A DNA stretch of 5,307 nucleotides from positions 1-5,307 of the forward strand of contig JAGHGS010000054.1 in the NCBI GenBank assembly GCA_017888105.1. Direction: 5' to 3'. This DNA is from Bacilli bacterium (GTDB lineage: Bacteria; Bacillota_I; Bacilli_A; RF39; UBA660). The position numbers were made by a program, and so were the translations under genes. Positions 1 to 5,220 of the stretch are shown in pieces (position 1 is the first letter of the stretch; every line of letters begins with the position of its first letter). The notes below the pieces were generated by a model. The model did not search any database and had not been told where the DNA came from. It worked only from the letters and a program-made list of their open reading frames with translations.

Positions 1-2
1 CA

Positions 3-11
3 TATTATACT
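3..11 (+). promoter_or_regulatory. Possible -10 region for tRNA-Leu(UAA)
   Basis: The overlapping hexamers TATTAT (3-8) and TATACT (6-11) each match the sigma-A -10 consensus at five of six positions. They lie about 32-35 bases before the tRNA 5' end, which would leave a leader of about 25 bases to be removed by RNase P. Any -35 box is outside the window. In such A+T-rich DNA this match could be chance, and the tRNA could instead belong to a longer transcript starting to the left. Confidence 0.25.
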
Positions 12-42
12 TAAATAGTCTTATTCATTAAGACAAGTGCCT

Positions 43-131
43 GCCCAAGTGGCGGAATAGGTAGACGCACAGGACTTAAAATCCTGCGGGTGTTAAAACC
101 CGTGCCGGTTCAAGTCCGGCCTTGGGCACCA
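43..131 (+). tRNA. tRNA-Leu, anticodon UAA
   Basis: This is a complete class II tRNA of 89 bases. The acceptor strand GCCCAAG (43-49) pairs perfectly with CTTGGGC (121-127), followed by discriminator A and an encoded CCA (129-131). The D region has the usual leucine form GGCGGAAT..GGTAGACGC. The anticodon stem CAGGA/TCCTG (70-74 and 82-86) closes the loop CTTAAAA, giving anticodon TAA at 77-79. A long variable arm (CGGGT..ACCCG) and a T arm GCCGG-TTCAAGT-CCGGC complete it. It reads UUA, the dominant leucine codon in this window, and UUG by wobble. It is followed at once by a terminator, so it is the last or only gene of its transcript. Confidence 0.97.
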
Positions 132-142
132 TCTTGAATTTT

Positions 143-164
143 AAAACTCGAAAAGAGTTTTTTT
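143..164 (+). terminator. Rho-independent terminator after tRNA-Leu(UAA)
   Basis: AAAACTC (143-149) pairs with GAGTTTT (155-161) around the loop GAAAA, and the T run continues to 164. It starts 12 bases after the tRNA CCA. The stem is short (seven pairs, three of them G-C), but the U tract and position make it convincing. Confidence 0.8.
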
Positions 165-200
165 ATTTTAAAAAAAATGATTCCTATATTTTTATAATTA

Positions 201-209
201 TGTTAAAAT
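201..209 (+). promoter_or_regulatory. Extended -10 promoter for the 230-1369 operon
   Basis: TG (201-202), one base, then TAAAAT (204-209) forms an extended -10 element inside ATGTTAAAAT. No good -35 box lies 16-18 bases upstream (TTCCTA at 181-186 is a poor match), as is common for TGn promoters. The same ten bases stand before glf at 3978-3987. Transcription would be expected to start near 216, almost on the Shine-Dalgarno site at 215-221. Confidence 0.6.
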
Positions 210-229
210 GAATATAAGGAGTAGAACTT

Positions 230-562
230 ATGAAAAATTTTAAATTAGGAAGTAAAGAAGAGATAATTAAAATATGGAAAAATATAGAAGTGGAAGCAAA
301 TGAAAACCCATATATATTAACATTGTTCTTAACAACAAAAAGATTAGTATTATTAAAAGATGTAAATAAAGAACTTGAATTTAATGATTTTTTAGCATCT
401 AGAATGGTTGCCATTCCTGAAAATTTAGAAGTAGTTTTTGATTTGGAATTAGAAAAAGTAAAAGAAATAAAATATAAACAAGGAATAAATAAAATAACTT
501 TTAAAGAGAATGATAATACATTAAAATTATATTGTGAGAATATTACAAAATTTATAAAATAA
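230..562 (+). CDS. Small uncharacterised protein, possibly PH-like (110 aa)
   Basis: The start is ATG with TAAGGAG (215-221) eight bases upstream. The protein is soluble, with no signal peptide or membrane segment. I do not recognise it by name. Residues 1-20 look helical, and the rest alternates like a beta-rich domain. YILTLFLTTKRLVLLKD (about 28-44) and DLELEKVKEIKYKQG (about 71-85), followed by a strand pair near 87-102, recall the 'lTtkRlvl ... i.l.dI..v' pattern of bacterial PH/GRAM-like domains. That fold is inferred from pattern only. It is the first gene of an operon: the next gene, for a membrane protein, begins 12 bases after its stop, so a role on the inner face of the membrane with that partner is possible but unproven. 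It has its own extended -10 promoter. The reading frame itself is well supported by the promoter, ribosome site and spacing. Confidence 0.8.
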   Translation: MKNFKLGSKEEIIKIWKNIEVEANENPYILTLFLTTKRLVLLKDVNKELEFNDFLASRMVAIPENLEVVFDLELEKVKEIKYKQGINKITFKENDNTLKLYCENITKFIK

Positions 563-574
563 TAGGAGAGAAGT

Positions 575-1369
575 ATGTCAAAAATAGTAGATGAGTTAAA
601 AAGAGAATATAAAGAAACGAAAAAAAGTAGCTTACTAGTTTATTTTATTCTCCGTTTTTTAGTTATATTATGTTTAATAAGACAAATTATATTAGGACAT
701 TTAGATAGTGCTCTGTTATGTATTTTATCATTATTTTTACTTTTGTTACCCATTATTATTCAAAGAAAATTAAAAATTACCTTACCAAACACTTTAGAAG
801 TAATTATTTATATCTTTATTTTTGCTGCAGAAATACTAGGTGAAATCTATAATTTCTATGGACATATAGCAAATTGGGATTTAATGCTCCATACTTTAAA
901 TGGCTTTTTATGTGCAGCGATTGGTTTATCTTTAATTGATTTATTAAACAACAACAGCAAAAAAATAAGTTTATCTCCCTTATATGTAGCTTTAGCCTCT
1001 TTTTGTTTTAGTATGACAATTGGAGTATGTTGGGAATTCTTTGAATATGCTGCCGATAAAACAACATTAGTGGATATGCAAAAAGATAAATTAGTAACAA
1101 CGATCACATCCGTAGAATTCGATCCAAATAAAAGTAACAAAGCTGTAAAAATAAAAGATATTGGTAAAACGGTTTTATACGATTCAAACAATAACGAAAT
1201 TAGAACAATTGAGGATGGTTATTTGGATATCGGTCTAAATGATACAATGGAAGATTTATTTGTCAATTTTATTGGGGCTACCACGTATTCAATCTTAGGT
1301 TATTTCTATATTAAAAATCGTGATAAATATAAATTAGCAAGTAAATTTATTATTACCAAAGAAGACTAA
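575..1369 (+). CDS. Six-helix membrane protein, DUF2238/YjdF-like (264 aa)
   Basis: The ATG has AGGAGAG (564-570) just upstream and follows the previous stop by 12 bases, so the two genes are co-transcribed. Hydrophobic segments lie near residues 20-40, 45-63, 74-92, 106-124, 135-156 and 228-247. A hydrophilic loop of about 65 residues (about 161-225) sits between the last two. Polar residues cluster in or beside helices: W101-D-x-x-x-H106 with N109-G110, W153-E154-x-x-E157 with D161, and D223-T-x-E226-D227 with N231 and G234. This set (an xxxH..G helix, a WE/YE helix, and a D..D helix ending in xxGA) resembles the DUF2238/YjdF family of inner-membrane proteins, whose function is unknown. The clustered acids and histidine could form a metal or substrate site; that is inference. 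It ends with no clear terminator before dacF, so some read-through into dacF is possible. Confidence 0.85.
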   Translation: MSKIVDELKREYKETKKSSLLVYFILRFLVILCLIRQIILGHLDSALLCILSLFLLLLPIIIQRKLKITLPNTLEVIIYIFIFAAEILGEIYNFYGHIANWDLMLHTLNGFLCAAIGLSLIDLLNNNSKKISLSPLYVALASFCFSMTIGVCWEFFEYAADKTTLVDMQKDKLVTTITSVEFDPNKSNKAVKIKDIGKTVLYDSNNNEIRTIEDGYLDIGLNDTMEDLFVNFIGATTYSILGYFYIKNRDKYKLASKFIITKED

Positions 1370-1391
1370 AATAGCAAAACGTTTTTAAAAT

Positions 1392-1438
1392 TTGTATCAG
1401 TAAACGGAATTAATTAATTTCTTTTCGAGTCATAAAAA
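1392..1438 (+). promoter_or_regulatory. Weak candidate promoters for dacF
   Basis: Two weak sigma-A-like pairs fit in this gap. One is TTGTAT (1392-1397) with a 17-base spacer to TAATTT (1415-1420). The other is TTAATT (1410-1415) with a 17-base spacer to TAAAAA (1433-1438). Neither is close to consensus, and I cannot choose between them. No terminator separates this gap from the gene to the left: AAAACGTTTTT near 1377-1386 has no loop and would not make a stable hairpin. Confidence 0.25.
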
Positions 1439-1475
1439 TAAGGATTAAGCGTACTCTTTACTAGAGGTGTTTAAT

Positions 1476-2621
1476 TTGAAAAAAATATTAATCATGATAC
1501 TTGTCTTTTCTTTTTTTATTCCTGTTGTAAATGCGGAAGGAGATTCTCTTAATTTAAGTAGTGAAAGTGCAATATTAATGGATGCAGAAAGTGGAAAAAT
1601 ATTATATGAGAAAAATACTCAAGAAAAGTTGCCAATGGCAAGTATGACCAAAATTATGAGTATGCTTCTCATTATGGAAAATATAGAAAATGGATCATTA
1701 AAATATGATGATAAAGTTTTAATTAGTGAAAATGCAAGTGGTATGGGTGGATCACAAGTATTTTTACAAGCAGGAGAAGAGTATACGGTTGATAATTTAT
1801 TAAAATGTATTGCTATTGCTAGTGCAAATGACGCAGTTGTAGCTATGGCTGAAAAAATAAGTGGAAGTGTTGATGCTTTTGTAGAACTTATGAACAAAAG
1901 AGCAAAAGAATTAGGTCTTGAAAATACTCACTTTGCTAATCCTCATGGCTTAGATAACGAAAATCATTATTCTACAGCACTTGATATGGCCTTAATGGCA
2001 AAGGAGTTATTAAAACATGAAGAAATCTTAAAATATACATCAATTTATGAAGATTATTTAACCAAACCAGACGGATCTCAAATATGGTTAGTAAATACCA
2101 ATCGATTAGTACGTTTTTATGATGGAGTAGATGGACTAAAAACAGGGTATACGACAGAAGCAGGTTATTGCTTAACGGCAACAGCTAAGAAAAATGATTT
2201 GCGTTTAATTAGCGTCGTTATGAAATCTCCTAGTGCTGAAGAAAGAAGTAGTGATACATCAACGCTTTTATCTTATGGTTTTAACTCTTTTAAAAGTAAT
2301 ATCATTTATAGTAAAGAGAAATCTTTAGGAACAATTATGGTAGAAAAAGGAAAAGTAAAAGAAATTGAAGTTTATTTAAAAGAAGATGCTACCGAAATAT
2401 TAAGTGTAACAGAAAAACCAACAAATTATTCATTTAACATTAAAGTAGACAAAATAACAGCTCCAATAAAAGCAGGAACAATTGTTGGAACTGCCGAAAT
2501 TATCGATAGCAATGGCAATATAATCGATGAAGTAGAAATAATTGTAAAAGAAGATATTGAAAAAGCTGGATTTTTAGATTATTTAAAACAAAGTTTTAAA
2601 TTTATTACAAGTGGAATATAG
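1476..2621 (+). CDS. dacF: D-alanyl-D-alanine carboxypeptidase DacF (PBP5/6 family, peptidase S11)
   Basis: It is a secreted, membrane-anchored penicillin-binding protein that removes the terminal D-Ala from peptidoglycan stem pentapeptides and so limits cross-linking. All three active-site motifs are present (numbered from TTG 1476): S56-M-T-K59 with the nucleophile Ser56, S116-A-N118, and K222-T-G224. Residues 1-20 are a signal peptide: MKK, a hydrophobic core, then V-N-A before the mature E-G-D. Residues from about 270 form the beta-rich PBP5 C-terminal domain, and the tail KEDIEKAGFLDYLKQSFKF is the usual amphipathic membrane anchor. SMGGSQ-like, WLVNTNRL and DG-KTGYT stretches match Bacillus DacF as I remember it; length (381 aa) is normal. 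The start chosen is TTG 1476, six bases after AGAGGTG (1463-1469). The in-frame GTG at 1467 lies inside that ribosome site and would add M-F-N before the signal peptide. A strong terminator overlaps the stop. Confidence 0.96.
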   Translation: MKKILIMILVFSFFIPVVNAEGDSLNLSSESAILMDAESGKILYEKNTQEKLPMASMTKIMSMLLIMENIENGSLKYDDKVLISENASGMGGSQVFLQAGEEYTVDNLLKCIAIASANDAVVAMAEKISGSVDAFVELMNKRAKELGLENTHFANPHGLDNENHYSTALDMALMAKELLKHEEILKYTSIYEDYLTKPDGSQIWLVNTNRLVRFYDGVDGLKTGYTTEAGYCLTATAKKNDLRLISVVMKSPSAEERSSDTSTLLSYGFNSFKSNIIYSKEKSLGTIMVEKGKVKEIEVYLKEDATEILSVTEKPTNYSFNIKVDKITAPIKAGTIVGTAEIIDSNGNIIDEVEIIVKEDIEKAGFLDYLKQSFKFITSGI

Positions 2622-2642
2622 TCAAGATTATCTTGACTTTTT
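2620..2642 (+). terminator. Strong rho-independent terminator after dacF
   Basis: AGTCAAGAT (2620-2628) and ATCTTGACT (2630-2638) are perfect inverted repeats. The realistic hairpin is eight pairs with a three-base loop, followed by TTTTT to 2642. Its left arm includes the last two bases of the dacF stop codon TAG. Only 25 bases separate it from the next start codon, so the following gene depends on read-through or on a promoter inside dacF or within this very short gap. Confidence 0.88.
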
Positions 2643-2667
2643 AAATTTTTAAATAAAGGAGAAGTAT

Positions 2668-3786
2668 ATGCGAAAAAGACATAATACATTAACAGATAAT
2701 ATTTTTAGAAATAGTAAATATATAAAATCATTAGAACAAAAATTAAATTTAAAAAATTTTCGAACAACATTTAAAGAACAATATAATATCATGCTTAATG
2801 TTTTTAAAACATTAATATTAATAAATAATATTCTTTTTGCCGATAGTAACAAAAATATTTATGACAAAAAAATTGAAATATTAGATCTTTTAACAATCAT
2901 TTTATATGGAAGTTTGGATAGTAATAATGTAGAGACAACCAAATATCAATATAGTACTCGCACAATTAAAAAGCTAATTGATCGTTATACTAGGCATCTT
3001 TTTATAAAATATATAGAATGGTATGAATATTTAAACTATTTAAATAAGCTTACTTTAATAAAAAATGAAGTTGAAAAAGAAATGAATTATTTAGAAAGCA
3101 TTGATTTTGATAATATCAAAAAATCTGGCTTTAGTTATAAAAAAAATAAAATTAACCATTATAGAATATATGTGAGTAAGTTTGATTATCTATATTATAA
3201 TCAAAAAGAAGAAATAAAAAAATATAGAAATACTTTTTATGATTTATATGGTATTCATGTGAAAAGAAAAGATATCTACTTCATACATAAATTAATAGCA
3301 TATGCAAATAATGGCATTGTAAAATTAATGTTTAAATATAAAATAAAAAAGTTTAACTTAACTTTAAAATCTTTAGCAAGTGATTTCTTTACAGCGTACT
3401 TAGAAAATTTAGATATTAAAATAGAGGACAAATATAATTTTGGGTTAGGAAGCAAAATATTTATAAAAGAATTTAAAAATACAAGAAATATTATAAAAAA
3501 TAATATAAAAGATAAAAATATTTTAAATATTAGCAACTTATCATTAGATGAATTTACTGCTAATTATGATTTGTATTTTTTCTATATAAATATGAGAAAT
3601 ATGATACATATAAATTCGTATCAATCAGATTTATTAAATAAAATAATGAAAGATTTAAAAGAAATATTTATTTTATTATATAATAATATATTACTTGTAA
3701 CAGATGAAAAAGCACTTCATCGAGCTTTTATGAAAATACAAAAAGTTATTAAAAGAAATCAAAATATATTTGAAAGATTAAGTTAA
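2668..3786 (+). CDS. Unrecognised A+T-rich, Lys/Asn/Ile-rich protein (372 aa)
   Basis: I do not recognise this gene. The ATG has an excellent ribosome site, AAAGGAG (2655-2661), six bases upstream, and the frame stays open for 372 codons, so it is probably expressed. The product is soluble, basic, very rich in Lys, Asn, Ile and Tyr, and predicted by eye to be mostly helical: long amphipathic stretches at about 36-56, 97-145, 180-225 and 320-365, with no signal peptide or clear membrane span. The short element N-M-R310-N-M-I-H314 loosely recalls the R-N-x(n)-H catalytic motif of HEPN ribonucleases but has one residue fewer than the usual Rx4-6H. Base composition stands out: four sampled 60-base lines gave 39 G+C in 240, against 74 in 240 for four lines of dacF. 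It lies between a terminator and a tRNA gene, a typical place for accessory genes. Horizontal origin is plausible; function is unknown. Confidence 0.8.
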   Translation: MRKRHNTLTDNIFRNSKYIKSLEQKLNLKNFRTTFKEQYNIMLNVFKTLILINNILFADSNKNIYDKKIEILDLLTIILYGSLDSNNVETTKYQYSTRTIKKLIDRYTRHLFIKYIEWYEYLNYLNKLTLIKNEVEKEMNYLESIDFDNIKKSGFSYKKNKINHYRIYVSKFDYLYYNQKEEIKKYRNTFYDLYGIHVKRKDIYFIHKLIAYANNGIVKLMFKYKIKKFNLTLKSLASDFFTAYLENLDIKIEDKYNFGLGSKIFIKEFKNTRNIIKNNIKDKNILNISNLSLDEFTANYDLYFFYINMRNMIHINSYQSDLLNKIMKDLKEIFILLYNNILLVTDEKALHRAFMKIQKVIKRNQNIFERLS

Positions 3787-3814
3787 ATATTTCTATCAAA
3801 CTCTTTCTTTTTTT
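3772..3814 (+). terminator. Weak possible terminator after the A+T-rich gene
   Basis: GAAAGA (3772-3777, inside the last codons) can pair with TCTTTC (3802-3807), which is followed by a run of eight T (3807 onward after the C). The loop of 24 bases is long and A+T-rich, so the hairpin would be weak. It is the only candidate between this gene and the tRNA promoter. Confidence 0.25.
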
Positions 3815-3826
3815 ATAATTTTGCTT

Positions 3827-3832
3827 TATAAT
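3827..3832 (+). promoter_or_regulatory. -10 box for tRNA-Leu(GAG)
   Basis: TATAAT (3827-3832) is a perfect consensus hexamer, ending eight bases before the tRNA 5' end, so transcription would start almost at the mature tRNA. The -35 position 17 bases upstream holds TTTCTT (3804-3809), which is poor. The stretch TTTATAATT occurs twice in tandem (3812-3820 and 3825-3833), so an alternative -10 exists 13 bases upstream. Confidence 0.6.
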
Positions 3833-3840
3833 TAAGACAT

Positions 3841-3927
3841 GCAGGAATGGCGGAATCGGTAGACGCGCTACTTTGAGGGGGTAGTGAATTTTCATTCGTG
3901 AGAGTTCAAATCTCTTTTCCTGCACCA
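3841..3927 (+). tRNA. tRNA-Leu, anticodon GAG
   Basis: This is a complete class II tRNA of 87 bases. GCAGGAA (3841-3847) pairs with TTCCTGC (3917-3923), followed by discriminator A and encoded CCA (3925-3927). The anticodon stem CTACT/GGTAG (one T-G wobble) closes the loop TTGAGGG, giving anticodon GAG at 3875-3877, which reads CUC and CUU. The variable arm is GAAT-TTTC-ATTC, and the T arm is GAGAG-TTCAAAT-CTCTT with one wobble. The D region GGCGGAATCGGTAGACGC is typical of leucine. It has its own promoter and terminator, so it is a single-gene unit. Confidence 0.96.
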
Positions 3928-3939
3928 AATAGTGATTTG

Positions 3940-3964
3940 AAGCAACTCTTTAAAGTTGTTTTTT
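3940..3964 (+). terminator. Rho-independent terminator after tRNA-Leu(GAG)
   Basis: AGCAACT (3941-3947) pairs with AGTTGTT (3954-3960, one G-T pair) around the loop CTTTAA, followed by a T run to 3964. It starts 12-14 bases after the tRNA, the same arrangement as at tRNA-Leu(UAA). Confidence 0.8.
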
Positions 3965-3978
3965 CTTTTATTAAAATA

Positions 3979-3987
3979 TGTTAAAAT
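3979..3987 (+). promoter_or_regulatory. Extended -10 promoter for glf
   Basis: TG (3979-3980), one base, then TAAAAT (3982-3987) is an extended -10 element, within the same ATGTTAAAAT found before the gene at 230. The -35 position (3959-3964) is the T run of the tRNA terminator, so promoter and terminator overlap. The expected transcription start, near 3994, coincides with the ribosome site AAGGTGG (3994-4000). Confidence 0.6.
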
Positions 3988-4005
3988 AATGTTAAGGTGG
4001 TTATG

Positions 4006-5121
4006 ATGAATAAAAAATATGATTATTTAATTGTTGGCTCTGGTTTGTATGGTTCAGTACTTGCTTATGAACTAACCAAGAAAAATAAAAGAGTGTTAGT
4101 TTTAGAAAAAAGAAATCACATTGGTGGTAATATATATACGGAAAACATAAATGGTATTAATGTTCATAAGTATGGCGCTCATATATTCCATACTTCAAAT
4201 GAAGATATATGGAAATTTATCAATCAGTTTGCTAAATTCAACAATTTTATTAATTCTCCAATTGCTAACTTTAATGGTGAACTTTATAATTTACCATTTA
4301 ATATGAATACTTTTACGAAACTTTGGAGTGATGTGATAACACCAAATGATGCGATAAAACGAATTGAAGAAGAAAAAGAAGAATTTAAAGATAAAACACC
4401 AACTAATTTAGAAGAACAAGCAATTAGTTTAGTAGGAAAAACTATTTATGAAAAACTAGTAAAAGGATATACAGAAAAACAATGGGGAAAAAAATGTATT
4501 GATTTACCAGCTTTTATTATTAGAAGATTACCAGTAAGATTTACTTTTAACAATAATTATTTTAATGATTATTATCAAGGAATACCAATCGGAGGATACA
4601 CAAGTATTATCGAAAAAATGTTGAAGAAAAGCGAAGTAAAATTAAATACTGATTATTTAGAGAAAAAAGATTATTACAATTCTCTAGCAGATAAAGTAAT
4701 TTATACTGGCGGAATCGATGAATATTTTGAATTTAAGTTAGGAAAATTAGAATATCGTAGTCTTGAATTTAAAACGGAAATATTAGAAGAAGTAGATAAT
4801 TATCAAGGAAATGCTGTTATCAACTATACTGATAGCAAAACTCCATATACAAGAATTATTGAACATAAACATTTTGAGATGAATGATTGTAAAGGCACCA
4901 TTATAACAAAAGAATATCCAAAAGCATATACTGAAGATTCTATTGCCTATTATCCAATCAATGATGATAAGAATAATTCATTATATGAAAAATATCATGC
5001 TCTAGCTGAAAAAGAAGATAATGTGTTTTTTGGTGGACGCCTAGGATTATACAAATATTATGATATGGATAAAATTATTGAGCAAGCCTTAAATTTGGCA
5101 CAGAAACTAGAGGAAAAATAG
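4006..5121 (+). CDS. glf: UDP-galactopyranose mutase (Glf)
   Basis: This is a cytoplasmic FAD enzyme that converts UDP-galactopyranose to UDP-galactofuranose, the donor for galactofuranose in capsules, cell-wall polysaccharides or glycolipids. Numbered from ATG 4006, the FAD-binding motif is IVGSGLYGS (9-17), with the strand-end Glu34 and H38-IGGN. HKYGAHIFHT (54-63) is the family's conserved histidine segment. Y155, W160 (KQWGKK), R174 (IIRRLP) and Y185 fall where the known sugar-nucleotide site residues lie; R283 (YTRIIEHKHF), AYYPIND (314-320) and GRLGLYKYYDMD (344-355) complete it. At 371 residues it has normal bacterial length and looks intact. ATG 4006 is five bases after AAGGTGG (3994-4000); the in-frame GTG 3997 lies inside that ribosome site and ATG 4003 is too close. 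It stands alone between terminators: no glycosyltransferase that would use the product is in the window. Confidence 0.97.
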   Translation: MNKKYDYLIVGSGLYGSVLAYELTKKNKRVLVLEKRNHIGGNIYTENINGINVHKYGAHIFHTSNEDIWKFINQFAKFNNFINSPIANFNGELYNLPFNMNTFTKLWSDVITPNDAIKRIEEEKEEFKDKTPTNLEEQAISLVGKTIYEKLVKGYTEKQWGKKCIDLPAFIIRRLPVRFTFNNNYFNDYYQGIPIGGYTSIIEKMLKKSEVKLNTDYLEKKDYYNSLADKVIYTGGIDEYFEFKLGKLEYRSLEFKTEILEEVDNYQGNAVINYTDSKTPYTRIIEHKHFEMNDCKGTIITKEYPKAYTEDSIAYYPINDDKNNSLYEKYHALAEKEDNVFFGGRLGLYKYYDMDKIIEQALNLAQKLEEK

Positions 5122-5132
5122 CCTCTTTTTTA
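5109..5132 (+). terminator. Rho-independent terminator at the end of glf
   Basis: AGAGG (5109-5113) pairs with CCTCT (5122-5126), followed by a T run to 5131. The glf stop codon TAG (5119-5121) lies in the eight-base loop. The stem is short but placed over the stop in the same style as the dacF terminator. Confidence 0.7.
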
Positions 5133-5143
5133 AAAGTGTAAAC

Positions 5144-5217
5144 TTTAGTTGCGACATTTCCAAGTCTAATTGGTAGAGCGCAACCACTAAATTTGATAAG
5201 ATGGAAACCGAGGTGAG
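5144..5217 (+). promoter_or_regulatory. Possible structured leader or operator before the XRE regulator
   Basis: TTTAGTTGCG (5144-5153) is matched by CGCAA (5179-5183) and CTAAA (5187-5191), giving ten pairs with a three-base bulge. Inside, CCAA (5160-5163) pairs with TTGG (5170-5173). TTTCCA (5157-5162) could instead pair with TGGAAA (5202-5207), just before the ribosome site GAGGTGAG (5210-5217), so two exclusive folds are possible. The segment AATTGGTAGAGC (5168-5179) looks like a tRNA D arm, but no full tRNA can be built. It may be a regulator operator, an RNA leader or a tRNA relic; I match it to no riboswitch family. No clear promoter is visible between the glf terminator and this region. 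Confidence 0.35.
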
Positions 5218-5220
5218 AAA

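Noticed and set aside
856..1191. Minus-strand open frame of 111 codons inside the membrane protein gene, and similar ones at 184-414, 1619-1897, 1972-2181, 2649-2852, 3276-3536 and 5075-5305.
   Set aside because: Each lies antisense to, or across, a well-supported + strand gene, tRNA-like region or terminator, lacks a proper ribosome site and encodes no recognisable protein.
1376..1390. AAAACGTTTTT as a terminator after the membrane protein gene.
   Set aside because: The arms AAAAC and GTTTT abut with no loop and have a single G-C pair, so no stable hairpin can form.
3997..4005. GTG 3997 or ATG 4003 as the start of glf.
   Set aside because: GTG 3997 is within the ribosome site AAGGTGG and ATG 4003 is only two bases after it; ATG 4006 has proper spacing and the usual short N-terminus before the FAD-binding strand.
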